DNA from: an uncultured Flavobacteriales bacterium
GTDB taxonomy: Bacteria; Bacteroidota; Bacteroidia; Flavobacteriales_D; Crocinitomicaceae
NCBI GenBank assembly: GCA_943789205.1
Contig: CALSTG010000001.1
Span: 372,001-436,000 of the forward strand
Length of the DNA stretch: 64,000 nt
Direction: 5' to 3'
Shown here piece after piece: positions 27,119 to 36,240 of this stretch. Positions within the stretch are counted from its first letter, which is position 1. Every line of letters begins with the position of its first letter. Both the position numbers and the translations under genes were made by a program. A model generated the notes under the pieces. It was not told where the DNA came from. It saw only the letters and a list, made by a program, of their open reading frames with translations, and searched no databases.

Positions 27119-29701
27119 TTACATTCCACAGCCAGTGGTGCATTTCTCCAACTGTATATAAGCGCCTGTAAAAGTAAATTGATATCCCTCCGGATAGTTT
27201 TCTAATCGTATAGTTATGTACCTCCCATCTCCTCCTTGGATAGGTGGGTTCACAGTACATGGGACATTCGTATTTGAATTACCATTGGGAAACATGCCAT
27301 TTTGACTTGAACCAGAAACATTCCAGGCTGCTGAATTACTGTGAATGTATATTCTGTCACAAGCATTGTCCTTGAAATGTACATTTACGTCTACAACTTG
27401 ATAACCTGCGGGAATCATTGTGGTAAAATATCCGTCAGATCCATCATATATTCTCATAGTATTTCCTCCATCTAGGACTTCCCAATCCGAGGTACTTTTA
27501 CTAGGCACCAAATCTGTTGCAGAAATCCAAATTCTATCTGAATATCCACGCCAGCCTACGCGAGTTTTCCCTTCGACATCTAAGGGTACTTGAGCTACAA
27601 AATTATTCCCCGAATTATTTCCAATACCAACATTTCCTGAACTACTTATGTGCATATGTGGTAGACTTTCAGATCCATTAGAAAAACCCACATATCCAAA
27701 TGCATACTCTCCAATTCGTAGTTGACTTTGTCCTCCAAAAATATCGAGATAAGCTCTATTTGTACCATTTAGTTTAGCAATTGAACTTGAACCTCCGGCA
27801 TTAACTACCAATTTATATGATAAATCCGTAGTTCCAATTCCAACGTTCCCATTTGTATTACTAATACGCATTCTTTCGATTTGACTGGTTTGTAGTGATA
27901 AATCTTCATTATAAGAGCTCAAAATTCCTTCATCTAAAATAATTCTCTTATCGAAAAAATATTTGGGTCGATCTGTAAAAAAATGTGCATAGTTGACATT
28001 TGCTGGTCCTATTTTCGTATATCCGTAGTTAGTTTGAATTTGAAGATTACTACCACCATCTCCGAGCCGAACAATATCTGCTCCTGGGTCAGTAGGGGCT
28101 ACATTTGAAAGTTCAAGAACACCAACTACATCCAATGCAGTCCCAGGACTCGTCGTATTTACCCCAACCCTCCCTGAATTAATAATTAAATCATGATTGA
28201 ATACTTTGACAACCCCAGTACCATTTGGAGCTAAAGTTAAATCTCTATTATTATAAGTTAGAAAAGATAAATCTCCAGATTCCCCGCTGGTATTATTTGA
28301 CCCATTCCATTGGATACCACCTGGATAATTGCCTGGTACTCCAATTCTTAATGATCTATTAGAATTACCATCTATAATATTCGGCAAAAGATAAGTGGAA
28401 GCTAGTATACCTTGAACATCTAAATCATATTCTGGATTGTTGGTACCTATTCCAACTTTGTCCGTCAAAACATTAGGGTAGATTTCACCACTAGCATCGT
28501 TTCTTTGCCACGGTAATTCAATCGAATTACCTTGAGTAATTCCAACAGTACCATTACTAATAGTCAATTCTTGAAGTTCGTTTGTAATATCTCCATCAAT
28601 TTCCCCGTTGAAAGCTACAACGTCAAATGATCTCGAAACAACTTGATTTAAGCCGTTCAACAAAAGTCCATTATTTTCAGTCCCTGCGGATGAAACTAAA
28701 TTATCAAATCTAACGGATCCATCTACCTGTAATTTATTTGTCAATTGACTAGGATCAGAAATGTTAATGCCCACATTTCCTCCTGAATTAATTCTAAATC
28801 TTTCACTAAGAATTTCGTTTTTTCTTGTTTGAATCGCGAAATAACCATTTGTACCCAAATTTGCAGATTCATTACCAGCAATGATTTTTGCATCTGTATT
28901 GATTCCTCTTAAATCAATACTTACGGATTTCCACCCTTGATTGATGTCCCCATTTCTTATAGTAAGCGCATTGAAATCATTGGGTGCTGTTAAACTGCTT
29001 CCAAATGGCCCCGTTGCACCAAATCCGTTGATAAGTACATTACTATTCGTGTAAATTTCATCAGATATGCTGGAAGTTTGCTCATTACTACCAACAGGTT
29101 GTTTGTACCAATCATTATCTTCCAGGTCTTCTAGGTCAACTGACAAAGTGCCACCTAAATCCGTGATTTCAAGCTCACTCCCATTTAAAGCGACTCCTGT
29201 ATTCCATTCATTTGTTGGATCATTATCTGCATCATCCACACCGTCTTGTAATGATGAAAGATCGACTGTTTCGCTTGCTCCGTTTTCTATTCCGATTTTA
29301 AGTATCGTTCCTGTTAAACTAGAACCAGAGATATTTTGATCATCAGTACCACTATTGTCCAAAATACTTAAGTCAGCCGTTACAATTCCTCCAGCATCTT
29401 GTATTTCAAGAATGTTATTGTTAAAAGTTGCTCCAGTATTCCATTCATTCGTTGGATCATTATCTGCATCATCTACATTATCAATACCATCATTATCTAC
29501 AATAACTGAACCTCCTAAAACATCCGTAATGGTAGATGTGCCATTGCCATTATCTACAACAGTAGTAATTTCATTAAATGGATCAAAATCTGCATCGTCT
29601 ATATTGAGATTGATTGTTGAACCATCACTAATGCTTATATTTCCTGGAGCTCCATCGGTAGAAATGTCTTGAAGTCTCATTGGTAGCACTATCGTCCCCA
29701 T
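27119..29701 (-). CDS. Tail-fibre-like C-terminal segment of the collagen-like protein
   Basis: 860 residues if started at 29701, though the true entry is from the upstream frame. Contains two 'ADNDPTNEWNTG' repeats (about 78-175), long beta-solenoid stretches with NVGINISDPSQL, VGIGTNNPEYDLDVQG, VGVNTTSPGTALDVVG and VGIGTTDLSYKLVV repeats, and a C-terminal globular part with paired cysteines. This layout recalls phage tail fibres and trimeric surface adhesins. No T9SS sorting domain is seen at its end. Confidence 0.65.
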   Translation of the reverse strand: MGTIVLPMRLQDISTDGAPGNISISDGSTINLNIDDADFDPFNEITTVVDNGNGTSTITDVLGGSVIVDNDGIDNVDDADNDPTNEWNTGATFNNNILEIQDAGGIVTADLSILDNSGTDDQNISGSSLTGTILKIGIENGASETVDLSSLQDGVDDADNDPTNEWNTGVALNGSELEITDLGGTLSVDLEDLEDNDWYKQPVGSNEQTSSISDEIYTNSNVLINGFGATGPFGSSLTAPNDFNALTIRNGDINQGWKSVSIDLRGINTDAKIIAGNESANLGTNGYFAIQTRKNEILSERFRINSGGNVGINISDPSQLTNKLQVDGSVRFDNLVSSAGTENNGLLLNGLNQVVSRSFDVVAFNGEIDGDITNELQELTISNGTVGITQGNSIELPWQRNDASGEIYPNVLTDKVGIGTNNPEYDLDVQGILASTYLLPNIIDGNSNRSLRIGVPGNYPGGIQWNGSNNTSGESGDLSFLTYNNRDLTLAPNGTGVVKVFNHDLIINSGRVGVNTTSPGTALDVVGVLELSNVAPTDPGADIVRLGDGGSNLQIQTNYGYTKIGPANVNYAHFFTDRPKYFFDKRIILDEGILSSYNEDLSLQTSQIERMRISNTNGNVGIGTTDLSYKLVVNAGGSSSIAKLNGTNRAYLDIFGGQSQLRIGEYAFGYVGFSNGSESLPHMHISSSGNVGIGNNSGNNFVAQVPLDVEGKTRVGWRGYSDRIWISATDLVPSKSTSDWEVLDGGNTMRIYDGSDGYFTTMIPAGYQVVDVNVHFKDNACDRIYIHSNSAAWNVSGSSQNGMFPNGNSNTNVPCTVNPPIQGGDGRYITIRLENYPEGYQFTFTGAYIQLEKCTTGCGM

Positions 29702-30686
29702 CGTTTACATTAATAGTAATTGTGCCTCCTCCATCATTAAGTGATAAATTACCAGGTGAACCATTTGTTGAGATTGTTTGAATTGCATCGATGATGTAGG
29801 GGGTAGTTGGTGTTCCATCTCCCGTTATTGTTACATTAGTACCAGCTTGAGTTACACCGCCTTGTCCGTCAGCCCCATCCTGACCGTCTGTCCCTTGTAA
29901 TGAGGCCAACCATTCTGCCTCAGTTCCTACAAATCCATTTTGAACAGCAATTTCGTAAGCACTCAAGCCATCAGCACCATCTTGTCCATCTGCTCCCGGT
30001 TGTCCCGGTGCACCATCAGCACCATCTTGTCCATCTGCTCCCGGTTGTCCGGGTAAACCATCAGCACCATCTTGTCCATCTGCTCCCGGTTGACCAGGTA
30101 AACCATCAGCACCATCTTGTCCATCTGCTCCCGGTTGTCCCGGTGCACCATCAGCACCATCTTGTCCATCTGCTCCCGGTTGTCCGGGTAAACCATCAGC
30201 ACCATCTTGTCCATCTGCTCCCGGTTGACCAGGTAAACCATCAGCACCATCTTGTCCATCTGCTCCCGGTTGTCCCGGTGCACCATCAGCACCATCTTGT
30301 CCATCTGCTCCCGGTTGTCCGGGTAAACCATCAGCACCATCTTGTCCATCTGCTCCCGGTTGTCCGGGTAAACCATCAGCACCATCTTGTCCATCTGCTC
30401 CCGGTTGACCAGGTAAACCATCAGCACCATCTTGTCCATCTGCTCCCGGTTGTCCCGGTGCACCATCTTGTCCATCTTGTCCATCTGCTCCCGGTTGTCC
30501 CGGTGCACCATCAGCACCATCTTGTCCATCTGCTCCCGGTTGTCCGGGTAAACCATCAGCACCATCTTGTCCATCTGCTCCCGGTTGACCAGGTAAACCA
30601 TCAGCACCATCTTGACCATCTGCTCCCGGTTGTCCTGGTCCATCAACACCTCTTGACCATCTGTTCCTTGCAGTGAAGCTAGCCAT
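29628..30686 (-). CDS. Collagen-like repeat segment
   Basis: Correct frame of the repeat tract: fifteen GQPGADGQDGADGxP units (Gly-X-Y), then DGLSAYEIAVQNGFVGTEAEWLAS, a second copy of the linker in the first segment, then VTQAGTNVTITGDG and a beta-rich start of the next module. It ends out of frame with RHFYRWSSRKYKH. Gly-X-Y tracts in bacteria form triple helices used as surface stalks. Confidence 0.7.
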   Translation of the reverse strand: MASFTARNRWSRGVDGPGQPGADGQDGADGLPGQPGADGQDGADGLPGQPGADGQDGADGAPGQPGADGQDGQDGAPGQPGADGQDGADGLPGQPGADGQDGADGLPGQPGADGQDGADGLPGQPGADGQDGADGAPGQPGADGQDGADGLPGQPGADGQDGADGLPGQPGADGQDGADGAPGQPGADGQDGADGLPGQPGADGQDGADGLPGQPGADGQDGADGAPGQPGADGQDGADGLSAYEIAVQNGFVGTEAEWLASLQGTDGQDGADGQGGVTQAGTNVTITGDGTPTTPYIIDAIQTISTNGSPGNLSLNDGGGTITINVNDGDDSATNETSRHFYRWSSRKYKH

Positions 30687-31183
30687 TCTACCTCAGTACC
30701 TAAAAATCCATTTTGAACTGCAATTTCATATGCACTTAAACCATCTTCACCTGAGCCTGAACTACCACCTGCAATACTATCCGCAACTTTGGCATGTAAG
30801 GCATAGGGAACACTTAATAATTGTTGAAAACCGAAATAAATATTTTGAGATAAATCAATATCCTCAATCTCAATGTGCATGAAATAAGGTCCAAAAGACC
30901 AATCAATTGAACTAAAATCATCTGGTGACAAACCATTTCCAACAATTATGTTAAATAAACCCTGTCCATTTGTCTTAGTCTTATGCCGCTCTGTGTATAC
31001 CAAAGATCCATTCGATGCGCCCTGGTTTATATTAATTCGTACGTTGATATTATGATTAGGTAGTGCCGCACCAGAAGCATTCCGATACATCGCTTGATAA
31101 TTAATACCCTCGGGTGCTTGTGCCTCAACAAAAGAAGGAATTAAAAAGAAACATAAAAAAGGTAGGAGATATAAATTTTTCAT
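29963..31183 (-). CDS. N-terminal segment of the collagen-like surface protein
   Basis: From the ATG at 31183: signal peptide 1-21, then an about 130-residue domain typical of Bacteroidota surface proteins (GINYQAMYRNASG, GLFNIIVGNG, LLSVPYALHAK), then 'LSAYEIAVQNGFLGTEVEWLASLQGTDGQ'-type linker. After about residue 177 the frame is wrong and the repeats are read as DKMVLMV-type sequence. The alternative frame is open only because the repeat lacks stops. Confidence 0.7.
   Translation of the reverse strand: MKNLYLLPFLCFFLIPSFVEAQAPEGINYQAMYRNASGAALPNHNINVRININQGASNGSLVYTERHKTKTNGQGLFNIIVGNGLSPDDFSSIDWSFGPYFMHIEIEDIDLSQNIYFGFQQLLSVPYALHAKVADSIAGGSSGSGEDGLSAYEIAVQNGFLGTEVEWLASLQGTDGQEVLMDQDNREQMVKMVLMVYLVNREQMDKMVLMVYPDNREQMDKMVLMVHRDNREQMDKMDKMVHRDNREQMDKMVLMVYLVNREQMDKMVLMVYPDNREQMDKMVLMVYPDNREQMDKMVLMVHRDNREQMDKMVLMVYLVNREQMDKMVLMVYPDNREQMDKMVLMVHRDNREQMDKMVLMVYLVNREQMDKMVLMVYPDNREQMDKMVLMVHRDNREQMDKMVLMA
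29968..30637 (-). repeat. Fifteen tandem 45-bp repeats (collagen-like)
   Basis: Each unit encodes GQPGADGQDGADG plus LP or AP. On the plus strand the units alternate in three nucleotide types, giving a 135-bp higher-order period (A-B-C-A-B-C-A-B-B-C…). The tract is much richer in G+C than the surroundings. The unit length is a multiple of three, so gain or loss keeps the frame. Confidence 0.95.
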
Positions 31184-31184
31184 A

Positions 31185-32606
31185 TTAGTATGATTTAATA
31201 AGTGTTTTATTCAGTTTTGTGTTTGTTTTTTGATTCGTAAATTCGAAAACATACTTGCCAGAAGTTAGGTAGTTCAAATTCAATTCTTGAATACTATTTT
31301 GTACAGAATATGTTTTTATGAATCGACCATCAGCAGCATAAATATTCAAGTCTATTTGTTCTTCTTTTGAAGATTCTGAATCAATGATAATATTGCCCGA
31401 GAAAGGATTAGGATAGACTTCTATATTGAGTGCAGTATTTAATTTTTGATTTTGGGTAGACTCTACTATCCATTGATCAGGTTGCTGAAAACCTTCATTT
31501 AGTATAAAAGTATTTGGAGGGAATACAAATATTTTTTCGGTATTTGTTTTCGTTTCTCCTAATGTATTGGTTAGGATATAGTCATTCAAACCGTTATCTG
31601 ATATCAGTGTACCACCTGCACTTGCAATGACCGTTCTGCCCAAAGTTTCTTGTTTAATAAATGGGAATTCAGTTCGGATCGCACAAGATGGACCATAATT
31701 ACCCCAACAGCCATTCGAACGAATTTTAACCGAAACATTATAGTTCTGATCGTATTCAACACCAGGAAATTTCACAAATGTAATGCCGTTGTATGCACTT
31801 GGAGTTGCAACTGTATCTTCAATTATTGTAATACCACTTTCAATTCTAAATCTGTATCCATCTGCTACGCCTAGAGCATTCGCATTTATCGTATCTTGTT
31901 GAAGATAGTTAATTGTTGAACCGCAATAGACAGGAGAAATGACGGTTGTTGGCACCTTGAAAGTCACAAAACAAGACGTACCAAATTGAGACCATGCAGC
32001 TGCAGACGTCGTTCTATAGGCCACACGAATATCGTATTGTGTACAATGCTGCGGGTGACCAGGTATAGTAAAGTCCGACAATCTCAATTTGTAGGTCGTT
32101 TTATCGACGTTTTCTAAAAATACCCCGTCTATCGAAATTTCAAATCGATATTGAATTGCCCCTGTTACTTGATTGCATAAAATATTGCTATTGTCAGAAG
32201 CCATTTCTGCACCACAAAAAGCTGGAGCTATTTGAGTGATTGGATTAGATGGGGTGGTAACCTCACAAAATGTACCTGGAACACTCCAAACATCTGTTTC
32301 TAAGTCATACCAAGAAACACGAATAGCATAGGTCGTTGAATATTCAATAACTCCACCACCTACCCAGGAAAATCGAAGTTTGTTACCACGATTATTAGCA
32401 TAGGAATCATATGTCTTAATGCTGTCATCTTGAGCTTGATTCCAAATCTCAAATCGATAACCTTCTGCTCCTTCAACACCGTTACATGTCATATTTGTTC
32501 CTAAGCTAGAAAGGGTTGCTGGGCAGAAAGCAGCTTTTAGTTGAGTAGTTTGGGACTTAATGGAAAAGCTGAAAAAAAAAACGACAAATAAAATATTAAA
32601 ACGCAT
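31185..32606 (-). CDS. Secreted repeat protein with T9SS sorting domain
   Basis: 473 residues: signal peptide 1-18, three repeats of about 95 residues (about 28-120, 122-220, 222-310) that each begin with an AFCGA/VYCGS-type cysteine and contain a GYRFEI or QYRFEI strand, a spacer, and a C-terminal T9SS domain from VYPNPFSGN. The repeats look like fibronectin-III-type modules with a paired cysteine. It is an extracellular protein, probably an adhesin or scaffold. It leads the collagen-like gene with a 1-nt gap. Confidence 0.75.
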   Translation of the reverse strand: MRFNILFVVFFFSFSIKSQTTQLKAAFCPATLSSLGTNMTCNGVEGAEGYRFEIWNQAQDDSIKTYDSYANNRGNKLRFSWVGGGVIEYSTTYAIRVSWYDLETDVWSVPGTFCEVTTPSNPITQIAPAFCGAEMASDNSNILCNQVTGAIQYRFEISIDGVFLENVDKTTYKLRLSDFTIPGHPQHCTQYDIRVAYRTTSAAAWSQFGTSCFVTFKVPTTVISPVYCGSTINYLQQDTINANALGVADGYRFRIESGITIIEDTVATPSAYNGITFVKFPGVEYDQNYNVSVKIRSNGCWGNYGPSCAIRTEFPFIKQETLGRTVIASAGGTLISDNGLNDYILTNTLGETKTNTEKIFVFPPNTFILNEGFQQPDQWIVESTQNQKLNTALNIEVYPNPFSGNIIIDSESSKEEQIDLNIYAADGRFIKTYSVQNSIQELNLNYLTSGKYVFEFTNQKTNTKLNKTLIKSY

Positions 32607-32924
32607 AAAATATTTTTAATTAATGTATAGCATTTAACTTAATTTTCGGTCCATTTTGAATAAACCCGGCGTTTCAATGAATATTTCATCTCAAAACCAT
32701 ATAAAATTTGAAAACTTGTAATCTTTTGTAAATCATCGTGTTGTGTTATTTTATACTATTTCTCAATGTTAAGGCATTATTAAATTTGTCCAAATCCAAA
32801 TATCAAGCGCAACCCAATCAATAGCGAACGCGTCAATAAAGGGACTAGAAAAACTCATATTTCGTAAACTATTATTCATTGCAAGTGAATAGAGCCATAG
32901 TGTGAATAAAAAACTATGGATTAA
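32607..32924. other. Intergenic region without a gene
   Basis: 318 bp of AT-rich sequence with stops in all frames. A TAAATTTG box (32781-32788) could drive the short gene at 32925. No RNA gene, hairpin terminator or repeat is evident. Confidence 0.6.
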
Positions 32925-33197
32925 ATGAAAAAACAAACACTCCTAGATCTAAAGGAATACTCAACCTATTTAGATCTATTTTCAAATCTATCACTCCTAA
33001 ATTCCGGTGAGATATCAACAATAACCTCAAATAAACAAGATAAATACCAAGTCGAAAACCTTGGGCATCTGTTGGAAATTTTAAAATATCATGAAATTGA
33101 AATTGATTTGGACATTCAGCAAAACAAAAACAAACGCTTTTCCTACATATTTGATAAAAAAGGAAATAAAATTGAGCTTTGGGAACCGGTTCAATGA
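32925..33197 (+). CDS. Truncated VOC/glyoxalase-fold protein
   Basis: A 90-residue protein. The last half matches the end of VOC (glyoxalase/bleomycin resistance) proteins: LGHLLEILKYHEIEID then FDKKGNKIELWEPVQ, the strand-turn-strand that carries the final metal ligand (E). Family members are about 120-130 residues; the N-terminal strands with the first metal ligands are absent here. It is probably a remnant, or a very divergent small relative. Confidence 0.45.
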   Translation: MKKQTLLDLKEYSTYLDLFSNLSLLNSGEISTITSNKQDKYQVENLGHLLEILKYHEIEIDLDIQQNKNKRFSYIFDKKGNKIELWEPVQ

Positions 33198-33281
33198 GTT
33201 TTTAAACCTTTTTTATCAATATTGACTTAAGACTTAATCCAATTGAAATACTTTTTTTAAGTGGGTTTATAGATTCTTATT

Positions 33282-33289
33282 TATATTTG
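33282..33289 (+). promoter_or_regulatory. Candidate -7 box of the methyltransferase gene
   Basis: TATATTTG, the same octamer as before tRNA-Glu and tRNA-His, 45 bp upstream of the ATG at 33335. Confidence 0.5.
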
Positions 33290-33334
33290 CGCAGCTATCA
33301 AAGCATATGCTTGGATAAGGCATAAGTAAAATCT

Positions 33335-34183
33335 ATGATTAAGAATCTGTACAAATTTTTAAGTTCTAAATATCAGACGCTTTTCTTGGAATATAAGGTT
33401 GATTTTAAACCAAGATATGGTCATGGAAATAAACCTCATGGGGCACTTTACAAAATCATAAACGAAAATAGAAATGCCTATTGCGAAATAATTGATAAGG
33501 CCTTAAGCTATTCGAATGAAATTTGGAAAATTAAGACCTCTGAAAACGAAAAAAATCCAATAAAACCGTGTTGGAATAATAATTTCTTACCAGGACTAGA
33601 TATTATTAGTATATATACGATGCTTTCAACTTATAAACCCAATAAATACATCGAAATAGGTTCAGGAAATTCAACAAAAGTTGCATACAAAGCTAAGAAT
33701 GAGCAAGGTCTTTCTACCAAAATTATTTCCATTGACCCCCAACCAAGAGCTGAAATCGATAGTCTTGCAGATACTGTAGTGCGAAAACCATTTGAATCAA
33801 TAGATTTTGACATTGTAGATGAGCTTGAGGAGAATGATATTCTTTTCGTAGACAATTCGCATCGAATTTTACCAAACTCAGATGCGATGGTCTTTTTTAT
33901 GGAGATACTGCCTCGTCTAAAAAAAGGTGTAATTGTGCATATTCATGACATTTATTTACCCTATGATTATCCGCAATTTATGTGTGATCGATTTTATTCC
34001 GAGCAATATGGTTTAGCGATGTATATCTTAGCAAATCCGTCTAAATATTTAACAATCATGCCCAACTATTTTATTCATGAAGACAAGGAGTTATCTCAAA
34101 GAATTGCACCTATTTGGCAACACGAAAACCTGAAAAACGTCGAGAAACATGGTGGGTCATATTGGATTAAAATAGGATCGTAA
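33335..34183 (+). CDS. Class I SAM-dependent methyltransferase
   Basis: 282 residues. The SAM-binding motif I is KYIEIGSGNSTKVA (about 105-118), motif II is IISIDPQPR, and the post-motif IFVDNSHRILPNSDAM with GVIVHIHDIYLPYDYP fits the Methyltransf_24 type. The acceptor substrate is unknown. It ends 7 nt from the convergent ZIP transporter. Confidence 0.8.
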   Translation: MIKNLYKFLSSKYQTLFLEYKVDFKPRYGHGNKPHGALYKIINENRNAYCEIIDKALSYSNEIWKIKTSENEKNPIKPCWNNNFLPGLDIISIYTMLSTYKPNKYIEIGSGNSTKVAYKAKNEQGLSTKIISIDPQPRAEIDSLADTVVRKPFESIDFDIVDELEENDILFVDNSHRILPNSDAMVFFMEILPRLKKGVIVHIHDIYLPYDYPQFMCDRFYSEQYGLAMYILANPSKYLTIMPNYFIHEDKELSQRIAPIWQHENLKNVEKHGGSYWIKIGS

Positions 34184-34189
34184 ACCCGA

Positions 34190-35014
34190 CTATCCAAGGG
34201 CTACATCTAGAATCATCATCACCAAAAAACCTCCAATAAAACCGAGAACGGCAATGTCTGTGTATTTGTCCCGTTGGGTTTCGGGGATTACCTCTTCTAC
34301 GACAACAAATATCATTGCTCCTGCAGCAAAAGCCAAAGCAAAAGGCAAAATAGGTTCCATATAAATCACGGCCAATGCACCACATACACCAGCTATTGGC
34401 TCAACAATTGCTGAAAGCTGACCATACCAAAAGCTTTTCAACCTGCTCGCTCCTGCCCTTCTCAAAGGCATTGCAACGGCAAATCCTTCTGGAAAATTTT
34501 GAATACCAATACCAATTGCTAATGTGACAGCTCCAGCAATAGAGGCTCCTTCAATTCCGTGTGCGCATGCTCCAAATAAGACTCCAACCGCCAATCCCTC
34601 AGGAATATTATGAAGCGTTATAGCGAGTACCAACAAGGTTGTTTTATGAAACTGTGTTTTTACCCCTTCTTTTTCAGACTCTTTAAAATTAATATGTAGG
34701 TGAGGTAAGCTTTTGTCAAGAAAAAACAAAAACAACGCCCCACTCAAAAAGCCTACAGCCGCAGGCATCCAGATCATATCGGGATACATGCGCTCAGAAA
34801 GTTCAATTGACGGATTTAAAAGGGACCAAAAACTAGCCGCAACCATTACTCCTCCAGTAAAACCAAGCATCCCGTCCAATACACCACGATGCATCGATTT
34901 AAAAAAGAAGACCAAAGAAGCACCCATCGCTGTAACAAGCCAGGTAAACGTTGTTGCCAACAATGCAGCATATACAGGGTCAATACTTTCAAAGTAATGA
35001 ATGAGATCGTTCAT
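34190..35014 (-). CDS. ZIP-family divalent-metal transporter (GufA/ZupT-like)
   Basis: About 274 residues from the ATG at 35014; the in-frame TTG at 35032 is less likely. Eight membrane helices can be traced. The metal-site motif LHNIPEGLAVGVLFGA and the second motif QNFPEGFAVAMPLRRAG are the family's key residues. It imports Zn2+, Fe2+ or Mn2+ across the inner membrane. A short Glu/Lys loop lies between helices 3 and 4. Confidence 0.9.
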   Translation of the reverse strand: MNDLIHYFESIDPVYAALLATTFTWLVTAMGASLVFFFKSMHRGVLDGMLGFTGGVMVAASFWSLLNPSIELSERMYPDMIWMPAAVGFLSGALFLFFLDKSLPHLHINFKESEKEGVKTQFHKTTLLVLAITLHNIPEGLAVGVLFGACAHGIEGASIAGAVTLAIGIGIQNFPEGFAVAMPLRRAGASRLKSFWYGQLSAIVEPIAGVCGALAVIYMEPILPFALAFAAGAMIFVVVEEVIPETQRDKYTDIAVLGFIGGFLVMMILDVALG

Positions 35015-35042
35015 ACTGCGAAAGTAATACAATTAGCAGAAA

Positions 35043-36203
35043 CTACTCTTCAAGTTTTTGGAAACCAAGTTGAATGGCTTTATTCAAGATACTATTGTTG
35101 ATAGCTGTCCCAAGATCATCTGTGTCACCATCATTCATTTCCGCTCTTTTTTTCTTTATGAAGTCATCGCGTTTTATCGACAATTGCGCAATTTGATGCT
35201 TGATTTGTTCACGCTCTTTTAATTTTTCTGCCACAAAAAGTTCAAGCTCCTTTGTGCTTTTCTCTTTAATTGCTGCAGGCAAATCTTCTTTTTTCAGCTT
35301 ATGAATAACTGTCGAGTCTGCAATAAAGGCATCAATCAAATCCCAATCGCCATTCGAGTAATTTGAGGATATTTTTGCTTTTGCGCGCATGTTTGCGACA
35401 GAGGCATTCATTTGTACTGCATTTTCATCCTGAACGGACTGCATGCTTTTTCTTGCTGCGCCACTCCCATTGTATGCGACATATGTGGAATTAATTTTAT
35501 TACTAAACTCATTTATCTGGTCGTCATATGGTGTAGGTATAAATACAATCTTTTTATCTGAATTAATATTGAAATAGTCTCCCTCCGCGCAGCTCGCACC
35601 ATCTTTCCAAAATTCTCGCACACCTTGCATATATTCACCACAATAAATGGTATTTACAAGTACATCCTTACCTTGAGCAAGGCTACAAACCTCTTTATAA
35701 TTAACTGGTCCTTGATTGAAAGGCTCATTTCCAGCAATGTATATCATCTTTAAATCCTTCTCATTCGGAGACCATTCAAGCTGATTTAAGGCATCCTCAA
35801 TCACCGCGCCGCAATATTCATCACCACCACTCGTGTTCAATCCAAAAAGTTTTTGTGAAACCAAATCTAAATCTGAGCTGAAATCGAGCTGTTTTCTTAC
35901 GAACCTATTGTTGTGAATAGATGTATTGCCATAATCATACATAGCAATTTCTAAGGTGGGAACCTCACCATTGTATCTCAAAGCCCCAGATTCATTAACA
36001 ATCTCCCATAATCTAGATTTTGCTTGATTCAACAAACCATCCATGCTGCTTGATGTATCGAATAGGATTACCAGTTGAATTTTTCTTTTTGATTTGGTTT
36101 TAGATTCCTTGATAAACTGGATTTCATCAATTGGCTTAATTTGATCAATAATTGGAGTGAATAAGGCAGAGCCCAATAGTGTACTTAGAAGGATACTTTT
36201 CAT
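35043..36203 (-). CDS. Exported von Willebrand factor A domain protein
   Basis: 386 residues: signal peptide 1-20, VWA domain about 42-245 with the MIDAS DTSSSMDG (D49, S51, S53), and a C-terminal coiled-coil-like basic/acidic helix (about 290-355). VWA domains bind partner proteins through a divalent metal. There is no sorting domain, so it is periplasmic or surface attached by another route. Role unknown. Confidence 0.75.
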   Translation of the reverse strand: MKSILLSTLLGSALFTPIIDQIKPIDEIQFIKESKTKSKRKIQLVILFDTSSSMDGLLNQAKSRLWEIVNESGALRYNGEVPTLEIAMYDYGNTSIHNNRFVRKQLDFSSDLDLVSQKLFGLNTSGGDEYCGAVIEDALNQLEWSPNEKDLKMIYIAGNEPFNQGPVNYKEVCSLAQGKDVLVNTIYCGEYMQGVREFWKDGASCAEGDYFNINSDKKIVFIPTPYDDQINEFSNKINSTYVAYNGSGAARKSMQSVQDENAVQMNASVANMRAKAKISSNYSNGDWDLIDAFIADSTVIHKLKKEDLPAAIKEKSTKELELFVAEKLKEREQIKHQIAQLSIKRDDFIKKKRAEMNDGDTDDLGTAINNSILNKAIQLGFQKLEE

Positions 36204-36240
36204 GTTTTTTATTCCCCGTACACCCCTTTTAACTAAAGGT

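Larger units (their letters stand above)
27119..31183 (-). pseudogene. Collagen-like tail-fibre surface protein, broken by two frameshifts
   Basis: Three overlapping open segments make one protein of about 1350 residues: signal peptide, N-terminal 'INYQAMYRNASG' domain, collagen-like repeats, 'DNDPTNEWNTG' repeats, tail-fibre-like 'NVGIGT' repeats and a C-terminal domain. One base is missing near 30651 (GTDGQ runs on into GVDGPGQPG only if a base is added) and one surplus base lies at 29675 (removing it gives TNELQDISTDG). The gene starts 1 nt after the stop of the T9SS protein at 31185 and is probably co-transcribed with it. Confidence 0.7.

Noticed and set aside
29968..30637. CRISPR-like look of regularly spaced repeats
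   Set aside because: The 45-bp units are contiguous without spacers, code for Gly-X-Y sequence and have no cas genes near.
29900..30676. A 258-residue plus-strand frame full of HHLVHLLPV repeats
   Set aside because: It is the antisense of the 45-bp collagen repeats, open only because the repeat has no stops in several frames.
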